Assembly (NCBI RefSeq): GCF_014651055.1
Contig: NZ_BMWD01000002.1
Coordinates: 100,706-164,705, forward strand
Direction of reading: 5' to 3'
DNA: 64,000 bases
Origin: Streptomyces fructofermentans
Lineage (GTDB): Bacteria; Actinomycetota; Actinomycetes; Streptomycetales; Streptomycetaceae
Both the position numbers and the translations under genes were made by a program. Shown one piece after another: positions 1 through 10,300 of this stretch. Below the pieces are notes generated by a model. That model did no database searches and was not told where the DNA came from. It saw nothing but the letters and a program-made list of their open reading frames with translations. Each line of letters starts with the position of its first letter. Positions within the stretch are counted from its first letter, which is position 1.

Positions 1-3000
1 CCGCAGGCCGGCCGACCGGTGCCCTAGGCGGGCGGCGTCGCGGCCAAGGAGGTGGGCGATGCGTCGGGAGGTGATGCCGGAGGTGAGCAGGGTCAGGGCC
101 TGCTCGGTGTCGACGCCGTGGCGGATGTGCCAGGCAGTGTGTGTGTTGAGCCTGGGTACGCCGGGAGGGAGCGCGGGGCTGGTATGGACAAGGTTGATCA
201 GGGCGCCGACGGTCCAGCTCAGGGCGTGCCCGAAGGCGGTGCTGATGTTGCGTACCGCCTGTTCGAGCGCCCACCCGGCAGCGACGCCGGGCTGCCAGGA
301 ATGGGCGAGGTCGGGGATCGTGGTGCCGGAGATCCACTCGCGGAGCGCGGGGGCGATCGGGACGTTCATCTGAGTGCCCCGCGTCTCCTTGTCCTTGAAG
401 CTCCACGTCTTGGTGACCTCCGGTACGTGGTCGAGCAGACGGTCGAAGACCTGGTGCTCGGTGAGGAAGTCGAGGGTGCGCTGCAGCGGCCATTCCTCCG
501 GCTCGGCGAGCCGGTCGCCCCCAGTGGTTCCGGTGGCGTCGTCCACCGTGTGCCGCTCGAGCAGCACGGCCAGCTGCTTCGCGAGCCAGTCGAGGTAGCG
601 GGCCGACCCCAGGCTGGTGCCGGTGGCGGCCCACCGGCCGGCCTGGGTGGGGTCGGTGTTCTCGAAGACGGTGGCGACCCTGTCCGCGAGGGTGAGCCAC
701 CGGCTGGTGTGCCGCCCGTTGCCGCTCTGGGACAGGGCGAACAGTGCGTCCAGGGCGTCGATGGGATTGCCCTGCGGTGCCGGCGAGGTGGCATGGAGCT
801 GCAGGACGAGCCAGACGAACGAGGCGAAGTCCGCGGCGATGCCGTCCGCCAGCGCGAAGACTCCGTCAGCGTCCTGCCGCAGGGTGTCCTCGGCGGCGGC
901 GAGTTCGGCCAGGGCCTCGCCGGTCAGCAGTGCGGAGACGACGCGCAACTGCTCCGGGTCGGGGCTGAGGGAGTCGAACTCGGCAGGTCGGGGCGGGTAG
1001 GGGCGGGTCAGGAAGATCCACCCCTCACTCTCCCGGCCGGCCCGCCCGGCGCGGCCGATGGCGTTGAGGAGTTCAGCGGGGGACAGAGCGCGCTGGCCGT
1101 CGTAGGTGAGCGGGTCGCCGTCGACCTTGTGGTGGACGATGACGGTGCGCACGGGCAGGTTGACGCCGTCGGTGAGGGTACTGGTGCTGGCGATCGCCAG
1201 GAGCGCGTCGCGGCGCAGCGCGCCCTCGACAGCGTGGAGGACGTCTTCGGGCAGGGCGCCGTGGTGGTAGGCGACGCCGTGCAGGGTGCAGCGCACCAGC
1301 GGGTGCTCCGCGCCGAGGGTGTCGGCGAGGTAGTCGGTCAGGGCCGCGGACTCGGGCCGCTCGGGCAGGCGTTCGGCGATGGCGAGTGCCGCGTCACGGG
1401 CTGCCCGCCTGGTGCCGACGACCATCAGCACGCTGCCGTTCGCGGTGAGTTCCGCGGCGCCAGCTGCGAAGACCTGGTAGTCGGCGATCCCGCCTGGCAG
1501 GCGGGTCCGCGCATTCCACCGACCTGCGGAGCTGGCGAAGCGCCGCGTGCCTACCTCGCCGGTAGTCAGCCGGGCGATGGCAGAGGAGGCGGTCGGCCGG
1601 ACATCGAGGAGTGTCTCGACGGGCACGGCGGCGAGCACCGGCGAGGCGTGCTTCGCGGTCGGCCGTCGCTCCGTCAGCTCGGCGTGCTCCGCCATGAGGT
1701 TCGGGTACATGAGCCCGTGCATCCGGCGCGGGCCCCGCCAGGTGTCGGTGAAGTAGACCTCTCGTTCGGGGCGATGCGGGTCGAGCCACGAGGCGATGTC
1801 CCCCTTGTTGCCGACTGCCGCGGACAGCAGCACGAGTCGGATGTCGCTGCGGGCCTGTAGCAGCGTGAGCAGGCTCTCCAGCACGAAGCCGCGCCGCCCC
1901 TGGCCCAGGTGGTGGGCCTCGTCGACGACGACCAGCCCGACCTCCGCCAGTGCTTCGCCGGGGTTGTTGCGGATCATGTGCATGAGCCGCTCGGGGGTGA
2001 CGATCTCCACGTCCCCGCCGTCCGGCTCGGCCGGGGAGGTCCAAGGGCCCAGCGGGAACTCCGGTTGCTCTGCGGCCAGGCGCCGCCCGAGCACCCGCAG
2101 CCGGCCTCGTAGCGTCCCGCGCATCTCCCGCCCCAGGCTGCGCATCGGGGACACATACACCACGCGCCCAGGGCGCTGCGCCAGGTGCGAGCAGATCACC
2201 AGCTGGGCCATCAACGTCTTGCCCGCGCTGGTCGGCACGCTGATCAGACTTCGTGACGTCGCCGGGTCTAGCGGGTTGCCACGCTCGAGCTTCAGGAGCT
2301 GGCGCTGCGGCGGCCAGAGCGTCATCACCGGCGGCTTCGACAGTGCAAAGCTCCGCGCCACTTCTGGGGGAGTTCCCGGGGGGAGCAGCTGGTACAGGCT
2401 GCTGGCCGCCATCTCCCCGCTCAGCTGGAACAGGTGCGCGGCAACCCACCGCGCCAGCCGGTCGCCTCGGCCGGCCGTCTGCGTCATCACGTCCCGCAGC
2501 AGCCGCTGCGCCGCCAGCAGATCCCGCTCCTCGCCGAACCCCAGGAACCTGTAGAGGTGGACAACGGCCTCCACGACGGCCTCTGCGGGCCCGTACATGG
2601 TCCCTGCCAGGGACTCGCGGCGCATCAAGGCCCGCACCCCGCGCAGCTGCCGCCGCCACGCACGCACCGCCCGGCCCAGCTCCGGGCGGTCGAAGCCGAG
2701 GAAGACGACGCCGGCCTCCACCGCCAGGGTACCGATGTGCCCGCGCAGTTCACCGGTGATGTCGACGAGAGCGCGAACCTGCCGGTAGACGGCGGTGGCG
2801 TTCGGGTCCTGCTCGCTGCGCCGGTACCCGGCTTGGGCGGCGAAGGCGATCTGGAGCCGCTCAGCCTCGGGTCGGCGTTCGTCGCCCAGGGCGAGGTCCA
2901 TCAGGTGCGCGCTTGTGGCGAAGGCTTGCCGCACCCGCACCGCGTCGTAGCCAGGAGTCTCCGGGGCGAGCGCGGCGAGCCCGTGCAAGTACCACGCCGT

Positions 3001-3159
3001 GGCGAGGGTCTCGTCCTCGATCTCCCGCTCACCGCGGAAGGCCGCGACCTCTAGCTCGGTCATCGCCGCCAGCAGGTCCTGTGCGCTGGGCAGCACCCCG
3101 CCCGCCCGGTGCTCGCCGAGCGCGGACGCGAGTAGCTCCGGGTCTAGAGTGCGCTCCAT
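1..3159 (-). CDS. Ski2-like SF2 helicase, HamB-like (3' end outside window)
   Basis: Superfamily 2 helicase of the Ski2/Hel308 type, at least 1,053 residues; the frame is still open at base 1, so the C-terminus is missing. From the ATG at 3159 (AGGAGGT just upstream), motif I VPTSAGKT lies near residues 308-315, motif II DEAHH near 413 and motif VI GRAGRAG near 700. The first 300 residues precede the helicase core and match no domain I can name. Its start overlaps the end of the upstream DUF1837-like nuclease gene by 16 bases, so the two are translationally coupled. A DUF1837 nuclease followed by a Ski2-like helicase is the architecture of the Hachiman anti-phage system (HamA-HamB), in which the helicase surveys DNA and licenses HamA. 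The helicase call is secure; HamB identity is inferred from the partner. Confidence 0.8.
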   Translation of the reverse strand, partial: MERTLDPELLASALGEHRAGGVLPSAQDLLAAMTELEVAAFRGEREIEDETLATAWYLHGLAALAPETPGYDAVRVRQAFATSAHLMDLALGDERRPEAERLQIAFAAQAGYRRSEQDPNATAVYRQVRALVDITGELRGHIGTLAVEAGVVFLGFDRPELGRAVRAWRRQLRGVRALMRRESLAGTMYGPAEAVVEAVVHLYRFLGFGEERDLLAAQRLLRDVMTQTAGRGDRLARWVAAHLFQLSGEMAASSLYQLLPPGTPPEVARSFALSKPPVMTLWPPQRQLLKLERGNPLDPATSRSLISVPTSAGKTLMAQLVICSHLAQRPGRVVYVSPMRSLGREMRGTLRGRLRVLGRRLAAEQPEFPLGPWTSPAEPDGGDVEIVTPERLMHMIRNNPGEALAEVGLVVVDEAHHLGQGRRGFVLESLLTLLQARSDIRLVLLSAAVGNKGDIASWLDPHRPEREVYFTDTWRGPRRMHGLMYPNLMAEHAELTERRPTAKHASPVLAAVPVETLLDVRPTASSAIARLTTGEVGTRRFASSAGRWNARTRLPGGIADYQVFAAGAAELTANGSVLMVVGTRRAARDAALAIAERLPERPESAALTDYLADTLGAEHPLVRCTLHGVAYHHGALPEDVLHAVEGALRRDALLAIASTSTLTDGVNLPVRTVIVHHKVDGDPLTYDGQRALSPAELLNAIGRAGRAGRESEGWIFLTRPYPPRPAEFDSLSPDPEQLRVVSALLTGEALAELAAAEDTLRQDADGVFALADGIAADFASFVWLVLQLHATSPAPQGNPIDALDALFALSQSGNGRHTSRWLTLADRVATVFENTDPTQAGRWAATGTSLGSARYLDWLAKQLAVLLERHTVDDATGTTGGDRLAEPEEWPLQRTLDFLTEHQVFDRLLDHVPEVTKTWSFKDKETRGTQMNVPIAPALREWISGTTIPDLAHSWQPGVAAGWALEQAVRNISTAFGHALSWTVGALINLVHTSPALPPGVPRLNTHTAWHIRHGVDTEQALTLLTSGITSRRIAHLLGRDAARLGHRSAGLR

Positions 3160-4064
3160 ACGTACCTCCTCACGTCCTTCGCGAAGTCTTCAAGATCCTC
3201 GATCGCCACCACCACGCCCTGCAGCGCGCCCGGGTGAGTGTGGGTGGTGAAGTGCTGGTGCGAGCGCTCGAAGGCCGTGTCCGGGGTGTACGTGGCGTCG
3301 AGCGCGATGCTGACCCCGCCGTTCCCCGACGCCTTCGCGTCCACCCATTGCCGAGCCATTGAGGCGACGAACTCCCGGGTGTCGGGGGTCAGCTCCCGAC
3401 CTCCCCACGAGATCTGGCCCAGGTACCGCGCCCCCCAGGTGTTCAACTGCTGCCATGCCTTGCGGATCGTGTCGCTCGGCTTCGTCTTTTCCGCGGTGAA
3501 TTTCTTCATCTCCCACAACCGGAAGACGAACCCCAGCTCGCTGCCGGGCACTCGGTGGATCACCAGCCCATCCGGCCCGCTGTCCGTCACCGTCGATGAG
3601 GGCGGGTCCAGGATCTCCACGCTGCGCCCCGGCTCGGGGGGAAGGTCGCGGGTGGAGAGGTACCAGAGCCACTCGCCCACGTAGCCGGTAACACCGGTGG
3701 GGTCGTTGGCCTCGAATACCGGGCCGGTGTAGAGCAGGACGTGCGCGCGATCGGGGCCGGCCAGCGGGGTGCCGGCCAGGGCACTGTCGCGCCAGAGCCG
3801 GTATGCGAGGTCGTCCAGGTCGGTGCGGGCCCGCATGATCTCGTCGGCGATAATCCAGGCTGCCGCATCACGGTCCTCGGGCTCCGGCCCGATGGTTGCC
3901 ACCAAGTCCCACAGGCACACCTGTCCGATGCCGCGGCTCTCCCGCTGAGTGAAGTCCACGAGGCGGCCTCCGGCGGCCCGGGCGCGCTCCATGGCCTGCA
4001 GAGCGGGTATCGACACCCGTCCCCACCCCCGCTCCTGACTCAGTGCCGAGCCCTGCGGCAACAC
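3144..4064 (-). CDS. HamA-like (DUF1837-type) PD-(D/E)XK nuclease
   Basis: Protein of 306 residues counted from the GTG at 4064; GTG 4016 or ATG 3992 are possible shorter starts. The C-terminal half has the spacing of a PD-(D/E)XK nuclease: a Glu in GEWLWYL (E131), an Asp in GPDGLVI (D165) and the E-x-K of LWEMKKF (E185, K187). This resembles the DUF1837 family to which HamA of Hachiman belongs. The N-terminal 110 residues are not recognised. The gene precedes and overlaps the helicase gene, the order expected for hamA-hamB, and begins about 150 bases after the pPIWI-RE gene on the same strand. Known of the family: HamA is a DNase held in check by HamB. Assignment here rests on motif spacing and context rather than a profile match. 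Confidence 0.6.
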   Translation of the reverse strand: MLPQGSALSQERGWGRVSIPALQAMERARAAGGRLVDFTQRESRGIGQVCLWDLVATIGPEPEDRDAAAWIIADEIMRARTDLDDLAYRLWRDSALAGTPLAGPDRAHVLLYTGPVFEANDPTGVTGYVGEWLWYLSTRDLPPEPGRSVEILDPPSSTVTDSGPDGLVIHRVPGSELGFVFRLWEMKKFTAEKTKPSDTIRKAWQQLNTWGARYLGQISWGGRELTPDTREFVASMARQWVDAKASGNGGVSIALDATYTPDTAFERSHQHFTTHTHPGALQGVVVAIEDLEDFAKDVRRYVWSAL

Positions 4065-4215
4065 GGATCACCCTACCCAGCAAGATCTGGTCTGTGAGGG
4101 CGGCTTCTCTGCGTGAGCATGGCCGTGGGCCTGCTGCGAGCGCGGCTGTCCGGGCGCCGGGCTTGAACCCATGATCGGTGATGGCTACCCCGTCACCACC
4201 GACTACGGGCCAGAC

Positions 4216-7200
4216 CTACATCTCGAACAGTTGCAGCTGCCCTTCCGTGTCGACGTCGAGCGCCTCCAACTCCAAGTTCGGCACAGGCTGTTCCACCGGC
4301 GATGCGTCCTGCGCGTCATCCACATCGTCCGAAGCACCGGATTGAACCGCGGCCCCTGCGTCTCCCGTTTCCGCCTCGTCGTCCTTCGGTGTCGGCAGGA
4401 CGTACTCCTGCGCCAGGCCAGCCAGGTGGAGCGGCAAGGGCAGGGCGAGGGCCTGGTCGTAGTCCGAGGGCTGGCGAAGAACATGGGTGAGGAGCGCGAG
4501 GGACTTCGGGTCGTCTCCGTCATCCCGGTGGCAACCGACGACGGCGATCTCCACCAGCCCCGGCATCCAGGCGGCCTGGCCGGTGTCAATGGTGGGTTCA
4601 CCCTTGCGTTTGCCCTGGGCGATCGGCCGGGGCGAGAGCTTGTCGGCGGCCACCGCCGCGTGCTTGAACTGCACGGGCTTGGCCGTCGTACTGAAGAACA
4701 CGCGGGCGTCTTCAGCGGCATCCTCTGGCACCCACAAGCCCTGCTGGATGCCGTTCGCGGTGCCCTCCGGGGCATTCCCCCACCACTGCGGTGTCTCGTT
4801 CCGGGCGCCTGCGCGGACCCGGACCATCCGCAGGTCTGGGTCGAGGCGGCGAGCAGGAGCGAGGCCGTCCTGCAGGCGATCCCGTTCGATCCGGCCGTCC
4901 TGGAGCCAGGTCCAGTGCGAGCGGGCGTTGTGGGCCTCGGCGAACAGGACGGTTGGCCCGGTGCGCAGGGAGGCACGCAGGCCCTGGAGCCACTCGGCGG
5001 CCTCACGGCGCTGCCGTTCGCGTTCTTGGTAGCGCTTCGGACGCTCAGTCCCACTTTCCTTCTGCGCATCCGAGATGTCGGCCTCGTCCTCCTGTGAGCC
5101 GCGCTGGCTGGGCAGAACGGGCTTAACCTCAGCCTTGATGGTCAGCCTAAGCAGGAGTTCGGGGTAGGGGACCCAGGCGCCGGCGCCAGAGCGCGCCTCG
5201 GGGTCCCAGCCTTCGACGCGGGCCGCGCCGGTGCCGGCCGGGTCGGGGGTGACCATGACGCCGACCGGGAGGTAGGCGGCCCAGCGATTCCGGGTCGTAC
5301 GGTTCTTGCGGACCATCCACAGAGCGGCATATCGCAGCCCGTCGGGCAGTCCGTCGTCCTCGGCGAGCCGGGGGAGAGTGCGCGCGCCGAGCTGCCGTAG
5401 CCCGTCGTTCCAAGCACTGAGCGTGCGGTGCCTCAGGCTGGACGCTGTCTCCGCGCCCTTGCCGCTCTCGTCGCCTGTCACAGGCACCGTGGTGAACTGT
5501 GTGACGAAGCCCGCCTTGGCGCAGCCCAGTCGCATGGCGAACTTCGGGTCGTGGAGTCTGCTCGGATAGGACGCGGCGCGGCCGATCTCCACAAGGGCGA
5601 GGGCCGGCGCGTCGAAGGTGCGTTCCGCGGCCAACCACTGTGCGGCACTGTCACGGCGGGCCACTGTCGCAGCGGCCACCTGGGCGTCCTTGACGTGGGT
5701 GCCGGTGGGCAGATCGAGGGGAGCAAGGAGGCTGTCGGCGGTACGGTCACCGAGCGCGACGAGCGGGCGCAGGCAGTGGACCCGCACGGTCAGCTCCGGA
5801 GCGGACCACTCGTGCACAACCGGTGCGCCGGCCGTGGCCTCGTCGTACTGCTGTGCGGTGAAGGACCCGCCGTCGCCCTTGAGGCCCAGATGCTCGGCGA
5901 GAGAAGCCAAAGCGGCGTCGCGCAGCCGCGGCGACTGCCACAGCAGCCGTGTCTCCAGCACGGGAGTGCCATCCTGGCGTGCCACGCCGTCGAGAGCGTC
6001 CAGCGCGTAGGCCGTCGCCAGTCGGCGCTGAGCGCATCGTTCCGCTTCGACCGTCTCCTTGTCGCCCTTGGGGATGTTCGCGGGCGTGCCCCGATCGATC
6101 AGCGCGAGGTCCGGGGCACGGCGCAGCTCGGACTTGAGGGCGCCTTCCGCCCAGGCGGTGAGCTGCGAGAGCTGGTGTGCCATGAAGCCGGGGCCCACGT
6201 CGTGCCGGCCCATCGCGGTGCGGTACAGGATGCCGGCCCGGGCGTCGTCACGCAGCCAGGACGAGGGGTCAGTCAGGAGCGCGTCGGCGTCTGGGAAGGG
6301 CTCGCCCAGGGGCAGCCCGGCGAGCATCGCTGCGGGGCCGCCCGCGCGCCACCGGTCGGCGAAGTCGCCCTTCTCGCCCAGGTTCTTGTCCCAGTAGCGC
6401 TCCAGAGCGGCGACGGCGAACCGCTCGCTGCGGGGGGTGCCCGGCAGGAACGGCCTGCGCGGGCGCAGCAGGACGGTGGTGCTCGCACCCCACGGGAGGC
6501 GCAAACGGCCCGTCTTGGCGCTGGTACGAGTGGCCCAGCGGCGAACCGACCAGCGGAGGTTAAAGCGTGGCAGCGGGTCGAACGGCACAGTTTGGAGCGT
6601 GATCGACAGCGTTACTGACCACCAGGAGTCCTGCTTCTCGTCCGGCCCGGGGAACCGGATCGGCTCGGAGACGAGTTGAGCACCCTGGTCACGCGGTCCA
6701 CGTGGCATGGCCCGGAAGGTGAGCTGCCCCCCGTCGTACGGGTACGGGCCCAGGGCGAGGATCCGGCGTGCCAGCCAGTCCGGGCTGAGGCTGTACTGGT
6801 GCGTTGACGGACGTGCGGTGCCACCGTCGGTCGGGGTGTCACGCGGCATGAGTTCGTGGTGGACGGTCTCCCAGCGCGGCGGATGGGCGGCCAGTTCTGC
6901 GATGGTCTCCTTCAACAGGCCGCGGTACTCGGGCTCGGGCCGCAGGTCACGCAGCCAGTGCTTGAGCACGGTGTCCAGGACCGGGCCGGGGAGCGGATCG
7001 GGGAGGTCGGCGGGCGCGCAGAGCCAGTGGGCCGGCGCGCCCGGGTCGCGGTCGTGGAATGGGCGTGGCAGAGCGAGGACGTCGGGGGCGAACGCTTGCA
7101 GGACCTGTTCCAGGCGCCAGGTCGGTGCTGTCTTCCAAGGTTCCTGGCCCGCTGCCACCCGGGGCGCGTTGCTCAGGGTCAGGACGGCGTCGCGCCACTG

Positions 7201-7299
7201 CTCGGGGAAGGGCAGGACGCGGTAGGGCGCGGTGTGAGAGGCCAGGGCGTCGGCTGGACGCCAGGCCGTGGTGCGGGCGGAGCGGTAGACGGGTGGCAT
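4216..7299 (-). CDS. pPIWI-RE protein (prokaryotic PIWI, RE clade)
   Basis: Protein of 1,027 residues starting at the ATG at 7299 behind GAGGAG. The C-terminal quarter has the look of the pPIWI-RE RNase-H-fold region: a tryptophan-rich stretch QWWGN, then VFFSTTAKP, then LVEIAVVG, and the closing LALPLPLHLA and QEYVLP block that marks the family. It ends in an acidic tail. The preceding 750 residues would hold the N-terminal and MID-like domains. Burroughs, Iyer and Aravind described pPIWI-RE genes in three-gene operons with a DinG-type helicase and a restriction-endonuclease-fold protein, and proposed RNA- or R-loop-directed restriction of invading DNA. Both partners lie immediately upstream (gap 34 bases to the helicase stop), which makes the family call strong. 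Guide type and activity cannot be read from sequence. Confidence 0.85.
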   Translation of the reverse strand: MPPVYRSARTTAWRPADALASHTAPYRVLPFPEQWRDAVLTLSNAPRVAAGQEPWKTAPTWRLEQVLQAFAPDVLALPRPFHDRDPGAPAHWLCAPADLPDPLPGPVLDTVLKHWLRDLRPEPEYRGLLKETIAELAAHPPRWETVHHELMPRDTPTDGGTARPSTHQYSLSPDWLARRILALGPYPYDGGQLTFRAMPRGPRDQGAQLVSEPIRFPGPDEKQDSWWSVTLSITLQTVPFDPLPRFNLRWSVRRWATRTSAKTGRLRLPWGASTTVLLRPRRPFLPGTPRSERFAVAALERYWDKNLGEKGDFADRWRAGGPAAMLAGLPLGEPFPDADALLTDPSSWLRDDARAGILYRTAMGRHDVGPGFMAHQLSQLTAWAEGALKSELRRAPDLALIDRGTPANIPKGDKETVEAERCAQRRLATAYALDALDGVARQDGTPVLETRLLWQSPRLRDAALASLAEHLGLKGDGGSFTAQQYDEATAGAPVVHEWSAPELTVRVHCLRPLVALGDRTADSLLAPLDLPTGTHVKDAQVAAATVARRDSAAQWLAAERTFDAPALALVEIGRAASYPSRLHDPKFAMRLGCAKAGFVTQFTTVPVTGDESGKGAETASSLRHRTLSAWNDGLRQLGARTLPRLAEDDGLPDGLRYAALWMVRKNRTTRNRWAAYLPVGVMVTPDPAGTGAARVEGWDPEARSGAGAWVPYPELLLRLTIKAEVKPVLPSQRGSQEDEADISDAQKESGTERPKRYQERERQRREAAEWLQGLRASLRTGPTVLFAEAHNARSHWTWLQDGRIERDRLQDGLAPARRLDPDLRMVRVRAGARNETPQWWGNAPEGTANGIQQGLWVPEDAAEDARVFFSTTAKPVQFKHAAVAADKLSPRPIAQGKRKGEPTIDTGQAAWMPGLVEIAVVGCHRDDGDDPKSLALLTHVLRQPSDYDQALALPLPLHLAGLAQEYVLPTPKDDEAETGDAGAAVQSGASDDVDDAQDASPVEQPVPNLELEALDVDTEGQLQLFEM

Positions 7300-7333
7300 G
7301 TGACGGCTCCTCGCGAGCAGAGTCCGGGGGGGG

Positions 7334-10300
7334 TCAGCGGTGCGTCATCGTGCGGAGGGCGTTGTAGAACGGCTGGTACAGGAGACGGACGAGAGAGCGA
7401 GCCGCCGGGTCGGGGTGGGGCGGGGCGGTGTCGGGCCGGTCCGTCAGGTAGGGGTCAAGGATGCCCGCGAGGGCGTGGAGCAGGCCGTCGGTGCCCGGCA
7501 CATCGGTCCCGGGGGACGGCTGGCCTGTGCTGGCGGGTGCGAGCTGTCTCGCCAGGCGAGGCGAGAAGGCGGCATCGATGAACACCACTCGGGCGGGCAC
7601 TCCGCCGCGCACCAGACGGCCGATGACCTGCCACAGCGTGACGAGCTGGTCCCAGGCGAAGGCGCGCTTCTCCCAGGCGGGCAGTGAGCTGTAGGCGTAC
7701 CTGCGGTTGAGCAGTCGGCGCCACTCGCGGCGGCCCTGCTGGCGCAGGGCTCCGGCCGCCTCGTCCAGCGATCCCACTTTCTCCATGAGTTCGGTGAGCG
7801 TGTGCGGGCCGTCGAGGCTGTCGCGGCGCGGCTGGTCGCGCAGCATGCCGCTCAACCAGTCGTTAACGGCGAACACAGACAGGTCGAGGTCGTCGGGGCG
7901 GGGGTGCGGGCGGACCAGGAACAGGGCCGTGCCGAAGGCCGCTTTGCCCTCGTCGTTGAGGATGTTGTGGCCGCGCTCGACGGCCAGCAGCGGAGCGACC
8001 AGGACTTCTGCCGTCTGATCGTCGGCGAAGCGGGCGACGTCGCCACGCCGTAGCGTCGTCGGAGTCTCGTCCCGCTGCCCCGGGGCGGTGGCCGGTCCGT
8101 CGCTACCGCGGGCCTCGTCGTCCGGGATCAGCGCACTCACCTTGCCGCGCCAGGCGTCGAACCGGTGCAGTGCCTCGGCGACCGCAGCGGCTTCCCTGTA
8201 GCTGCCCACGAGGATCAGCGCTCGGCGCCGGGTCGTCTCAGGGATACGGCTGATCTCCTGGCCCAGCACCGAAGTGCCGCCCGGGCCCGGTTCGCCGAGC
8301 CTCCGGGCCATCGCGACCGCCTGGGCTAGCCGGTCGCGCGGTGGTGTGCCGGACAGGCTCATCGGGCGGCCGTCCCGGTCGTATAGGAAACGGGTGGCGA
8401 ACGAGGTTCGGGCCACCGCAGCCAGGGACGCGTTGGTGGGCTTGAGGACGAGGCTCACCGGTACGCGGACATGGGCGCGGCTGGACTCGCCGGCCCAGCT
8501 GGTACCGGACATCAACACAATGTGCGGGCCGCCACGGCCGGTGGCCGGGTCGGCGCCGAGGCTGTTCAGGTTCAGCAGCAGCTCGCGTCCCACTCCGGCA
8601 CACCGGAAGAAGCGCAGGGTGCCGCCGCGGCGGCCAGCGTCGTCGCGTTCCTCTCCGTCCGGGAGGTACTGGTAGCCGAGAATGTTGCCCATGGGCGCCT
8701 CGGGCACCAGCGGGGCGTAGTCCAAGGGGACTCGCCGGGCAAGCTCCCTGCCCTGGGAGTCCAGTCGCAGGGCGGCCTCCACGTGCGGCCACAGGAAGGT
8801 GAGCCGCTCCAGCCTGTGGTGGAGGGTGCTGAGCAGCAGGAGGAAGGAGAGCCGCAGGCACAGGACGTCCCACCAGTCCTTAGTCGGCTCGGGCGGGGGC
8901 GTGGCGGATGCGGGCTGTTCGGCCCGTACCTCCTCTGTCACCCGATCGACGAGCTGACCGGCCAGCTCACGCACCCGATCCCTCGTGCGGCCCGCTGCCA
9001 TGTGGTGCAGGAGGGCGTCGGCAGTGTCGGTGAGGACGCCAGTGAGCGGGTCGGGGGCGTCGCCTTCTCCGAACGGATCATCGCGGAAGGCGTCCCAGGC
9101 TTCCTCGAGCAGGCGGCGTGCCGGTGAGAGCGCGAGGTGCGGGGAAGAGCCGGGCTCGTGCACCACGTCGTCGTAGCCCTCGTAGAGTTCAGCGCTGTCG
9201 TCGACCATGTCGTCCGCGGCGGACGCGTCCCCTTCCGCCTGACGCTGCACGCCTTCGCGGTGGCGTCGGGTCACGTCGCGGAACAGGTCGTCGAGCAGGC
9301 TCTGCTGGAGGGTCCACGGGCTGAAGTAGGCGGGATCAGCCCACTCCCGGAGGTCCTCGTCCTTGATCAGCAGAGCGCAGAGCGGATCGACGGCAAGAGT
9401 TACGGTTCCCAGGGCCCGGTTCCACTGGGCGACCTGGCCGTCGGTCAGCGGCAGGCGGGCGCGCCTGCTCAGTTCCTCGATCTTGTAGCGGTTCAGCTGG
9501 TCGAGCCAGGAGTCGGTGTCGGGGCGAACCAGCGTGCCGGACGGAGTGAAGAGGCGGTCCAGTGCCATCTGGACGCTGTCCGCCTCGTCCACAAAAATCA
9601 GATCGCTGCGTAGACAGGCCAGTTCCAGCTGGCGCAGCCGCTCGTCGTTCAGATGCGCGGGCACCTGGCTCTGCACCAGGCTGGCCGGGTTGGCCACCCA
9701 AATCAGAGCGTCGACCTGCGCGCGGGCAGCCGCGTGGCGCGGGCAATCGGCCCACAGAGGGCAACCGTGCGGGCGGCCGGGCAATCGGTCCGGGGCGTGG
9801 GCCTGGCGGGGTGCGGTGTTCCTCCGGTCGGGAGTCCATTGCTCCAGAACGACCGACTCCGGTTCCGCCGGGCCGCGCTGTGGCTCGGGATGCAGACGGG
9901 CGCATGGTGCGTCGCGGTATTCCAGCGGATCGCCGTCCACGCCGCGCAGACCGCTCACCGCGCAGGCAGTGCTCAGCAGGTCGAAGCCCGAGTCGTCGTG
10001 GTCGAGGAGGTTGTCCAACCCTCGGGCCGAGAGCCGCCGGTGCAGCCGCTGGACGTGCTGCTCGCGTGTGGTGGTGCCGAGCACCGGCGCGACGGCGATG
10101 TCGAGCGCCTCGAAGAGACCGCACAGCCGTAGCTGTTCGGCGACGTCTCCGACGACGAGCGTGGTGCGCAGCGGAATCTCGCGCCGGGCGGCCCAGACTG
10201 CCACCAGAATCATGAACGTGCTCTTGCCGGCACCCACCATGCCGGCCAGGTGCACCATGCCGGCCAGTTCGACCTCGTCGGCCTCGGTGTAGTCCGTTCC

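Noticed and set aside
52..1860. Long plus-strand frame opposite the helicase gene
   Set aside because: It is the mirror of the minus-strand helicase, which carries clear SF2 motifs; the plus frame has no ribosome site and unnatural Gly/Val/Asp composition.
1394..2659. Minus-strand frame of 421 codons within the helicase gene
   Set aside because: It is out of frame with the PTSAGKT and DEAHH motifs and Arg/Pro/Gly-rich, as expected of a shadow frame.
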